Assembly (NCBI GenBank): GCA_014904845.1
Contig: MU119491.1
Coordinates: 5,171 to 64,712 of the forward strand
From: Acephala macrosclerotiorum
Taxonomy: Eukaryota; Ascomycota; Leotiomycetes; Helotiales; Mollisiaceae
Length of the DNA: 59,542 nt
Direction: 5' to 3'
Of the stretch, positions 55,953-59,542 are shown in pieces. A program made the position numbers and the translations under genes. The notes under the pieces were generated by a model that saw only the letters and a program-made list of their open reading frames with translations, did not search any database and was not told the DNA's origin. Each line of letters opens with the position of its first letter. Within the stretch, counting starts at the first letter, position 1.

Positions 55953-58900
55953 TTTCTATACAAGTAAAGTTTTTATAGTATTTATATATAAAAGGTAAAA
56001 ATAAATTTTTATATACTATAAGAGATCTAGTTACGCTTTTAGTAAATTATAATTAAAATTTAATGAGAAAAACGATTTATAAAAAAATAATAAATACAAA
56101 AAATAAATATTTTGATTTATAATTAAAAATAAAAAAAAGTATAAAAAGTGTATAAACAATTTGTAGACAAATAAAAATAAGAAAGATCGTATTTAAATAA
56201 AAATCTTTTTAATCGATATTTAAACGATAAAATTGTTAAAATCGTATTTTTTTTTCGAATAAAAATTTTTATTTAATTTTTATAAACTTTTGAAATATAT
56301 TGAATTTGTTTCGAAACAAAAATTTAATTAAATTATTCGTAATTTGCTTTTAAATAAAAATATATTGTAAATTAATACGATTTTCAACGATTTTTTCGCG
56401 AACAAAATAATAATAAATTTCGATATATTTAATTCGATCGTAGAATTAATTGTTTTTAATTAAACGATAATATTTTAATTGTTTTTGTAAATTATTGTCG
56501 TTTTTCGATCGAAATTTAAATTTTTATTGATTTATTAAAAGAAATTTTGTAATCAAATAATATTTTTAATAATATTTATTTGTTCGATATATTCGATTTT
56601 ACAAAAAGAAAAAAAAATCGTAAATTAACGTTTCAAAGACCAAAAGATAATAATAGAATTGAAATTAAAAATATAATCAAAAATCGATCGTTGAATATTA
56701 AAATTTCTCGTTTAATTCGAGTTTATAAAATCGTTTAATAATTGAAAAAATTCGTAGAATATTAAATTTATATATAGAATATATTTAATGTATTTGAAAA
56801 TCCGTTTAATAATAATTATATAAATTTTAATAAAATTCGAAAAAAATCGAAAAATAATTAAAACGATAAAAATTAAATCGAATCGAATATCGAGTATAAT
56901 ATATATAAAAAAATTAATAATTGATTAATATTTTTTTCGAAATTTTAATTTAATTTTGTAATTGTTTTTTATAAGTATAAATCGATTCGAGATTTTTATA
57001 AGTGTTTTAATATTATTGTAATTTTGTATTTAATAATTTTTAAATTTTTTTTAAAAATATACGATTTAAAAAATCGTAAAATTGAATATAACAATTTCGA
57101 ATAATTTTTATATTAAAATAAAAATAGTAAATATTGAAATCGAATATTTTGAATTATTTATTAAAATTAATTTTAAAAATATTGATATTTGATTTGAAAA
57201 TTCTAGTAATAAAAAAATCGTTTATATAAATTGTAATAATTAAATCGTTTTTATAAAAAATGAAAAAATTTGTATTTAATATTTTGAATTTAAATTTCTT
57301 TAGAAATGCGATAAAAGTATTATATTATACGCGAAATAATTATTTTAAATCATAGAAAATTTTTCGAAATTTGATAGTATTAATAATATTGTATTTTATA
57401 AATAATTCGATTTAAATATTAATATTAATTTTTTCGTAAAAAAATATTGTTTTTATATTTATTTATTTAAATTTTTAATCGAAAATAATAATTATAATAA
57501 AAATAGTTTTATAGTCTATAGATTTAATTATAAAAATCAATTTTTTTTTTATTGTTTAAAATTATAAATTATTTAGTAAATTTTATATTGTAAAATTTTT
57601 TTATATATTTTTTTTTTGATTTTAAAAATTTATTTGTTTATAAAAGATTTTTGATTAAACGAGTAATTTTTCAATGTTTATATTTTATTTTTGATTAAAG
57701 AATTGTATTCGTTTTTAATAGTTTTTTTTTATTGTAATTAAATTAAAGATTTTATAGTTTATTTTAAAATTTTAAATTCGAATAATTTATAGAAATTTGA
57801 TTTGTTAAAAAAAACGAAAAAAAATAATTCATTAAAAGTAGAAATGTATATAAAGATAAAAAATAAATTAAAAAAATTTAATAATTCGAAAATTCGATAA
57901 AAGTAATAATAAAAAAATAATAAATTAATATATTTTGTATTTGTTAATTCGAGAATTATAATCTCGAAAAAAAAAAATTTTTTAAACGAAAAAATAAATA
58001 TTGAATTTAATCGATATTCTCGAAATTTTCGTTATTATTTTATTATAAAATATATTTAAAGTTAAAATTTTATAAAGTAAATAAAATAATATTAAATAAA
58101 TTTTTGAAATTGTTTTTTAAATAATTTGTTAATTCGTTTTAAAAAGAATTTTCAAAGGTTTAAAGATTTTGAGCGATTTTTTAAAAGTTTATATTATAAA
58201 TATTTTTTGATTTAATATTTTTAATATTTGAATCGTATTTATATTTTTAAATGTATTGACATTTAATTATTCGATAATAATTCGTTCAATTAAAAATTTT
58301 TAAAATTGAGATCAATAATTGATTTTTATTGAAAATTGAAAATCGAAATAATAATAAATTTTTGATTGTTTGAAATTTAAAAAGAAACGATTGAATTTTT
58401 TCGTTTGATATTCAAAGTATTTGAAAACGATTTTTGAAATAATGAAATTTGATAAAACGAGATTTAAAATATCGATATTTGAGAAATTGAAATTAAAAAA
58501 ATCGAGATTCGAAAGATTAATATTTTAATAAATACGACTCGAGAAAAATCGTTGAAATATCGTTAAAATTTATTATATATTTGAAAGAAAATAAACAATG
58601 GACAATTGTTAATTTGAATAACGATTTTTGATTGAAATATTTGTTTTTAAATTGAAATTAATTGTAAAATTATCGAACGATTAAAAATTGAACGATCGAT
58701 AATTTGAATAAATCGAATTAATATTATATTTTCTATAAAGAAATTTTTTATTATAATACGTTTTTTTTTTAAAATTTAATTTTAAAAAAAAAAATCGAAA
58801 TAAAAATCGATTTAATATATTTAAAAATATAAACAATTTTAAATTTAATAAAATTAAAAAAAAAATCTCAATTCGATTTATTTTTAAAGTTTTTAAAATC

Positions 58901-59542
58901 AAATTATTACTATATTATTCGTTTAATAATCTATAAAATAATATCGCGATAAATACAATAATTTAATTTTAAAATTCGATAAATATTTTTTTTTTATATT
59001 CGACAAAAATACTTTAATTAGTTTTATTACGAACAAATTTTATAAATTTTCTCGAATTATTGTAATAAATAATAAACTCGAAATAACGAATGTAATTAAT
59101 ATACAATTTTTAATCGTTTTATATTTCAAAAAAAAAAAATTTTTTTATATAAAAATAATCGATATATTTAACGATTTTTAATTAGTATTTTAAATCGATA
59201 TTGATATATTTGAAAATAAAAATAATTTTATAATAAATTGTTTAATCGAAATATTTAATGAATTTATTTATTTGAGAATTATAAAATTTTATTAATTTTT
59301 AATCGATATTTTTTTTATAAAATTTTTTTTACAATTTTTTAAAAATATATTTATTATTATTATTATTTCGAAAACATTTAATTACTCAATTCAAATTCGA
59401 ACGTTTATAATATTTTGTAAAATAAATAAAACAATTTACAATTTCGTTTTTAAATTTAATAATATAAATTCGAATTATTTTAAATTTATTATATTCGAAA
59501 ATAATTAAATATTAATTATTATTATAATTTTTAATTAATATT
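55953..59542. repeat. Long AT-rich, RIP-like block running off the right edge
   Basis: About 3.6 kb of almost pure A/T with stops in all frames. The remaining C residues are mostly in CG. The only frames above 60 codons (for example 58902-58681, minus) are Ile/Lys/Asn/Phe-only and meaningless. It is probably one or more retrotransposons mutated beyond recognition, perhaps the interior of an element whose LTR is at 55810-55952. Confidence 0.75.

Noticed and set aside
1..59542. CRISPR arrays, operons, phage or plasmid features
   Set aside because: The window is eukaryotic; the tandem arrays seen are long-period, diverged and lack spacer structure.

Overview
The window is genomic DNA of a filamentous ascomycete. 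This rests on short spliceosomal introns (44-209 nt) with GTAHGT-like donors and TGCTAAC/CTGAY branch sites. It also rests on recognisable fungal genes (Mrd1, ELL, dynein light chain, AbaA-type TEA factor, DUR3 urea permease). Long AT-rich tracts look like decayed transposons mutated by repeat-induced point mutation (RIP). I lean towards Leotiomycetes from the style of the TEA and SprT-like proteins, but this is inference only. No prokaryotic, viral, rRNA, tRNA or CRISPR feature was found.

Layout. (1) 1-5.5 kb is accessory DNA: an AT-rich block, a MITE-like element inside direct repeats, two broken SprT-like metalloprotease genes and a TIR element with an AT-rich core. (2) 6-11 kb holds five minus-strand genes: four small disordered acidic or basic proteins of unknown function, then a three-exon DUF2237 protein. 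(3) 11-16 kb has no gene I can defend, only low-confidence ORFs. (4) 16-29 kb is a conserved core: ELL elongation factor, dynein light chain LC8, Mrd1 (divergent from LC8) and an AbaA/Tec1-like TEA factor with a cluster of CATTCY sites upstream. (5) 30-42 kb is a second accessory region: a third SprT-like gene with a one-base frameshift, a small spliced unknown gene, a protein-kinase relict, a complete but RIP-mutated hAT transposon with perfect 8-bp target-site duplications, and gene debris carrying four copies of one motif. (6) 42-51 kb is again conserved: DUR3, a zinc-ribbon protein, a coiled-coil unknown and a CinA-like protein. (7) 51-59.5 kb is repetitive: a ~155-bp tandem repeat, a short repeat family, a second TIR element, gene debris, an LTR-like segment and an AT-rich block running off the end.

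The core genes are ordinary housekeeping or developmental genes without operon logic. The most interesting feature is the SprT-like family: three copies, each carrying a different inactivating lesion, sitting in the transposon-rich compartments. One lesion is a RIP-type nonsense change and one copy abuts a TIR element. Exon joins were deduced by hand from splice consensus and reading-frame continuity; each listed spliced CDS is a multiple of three.
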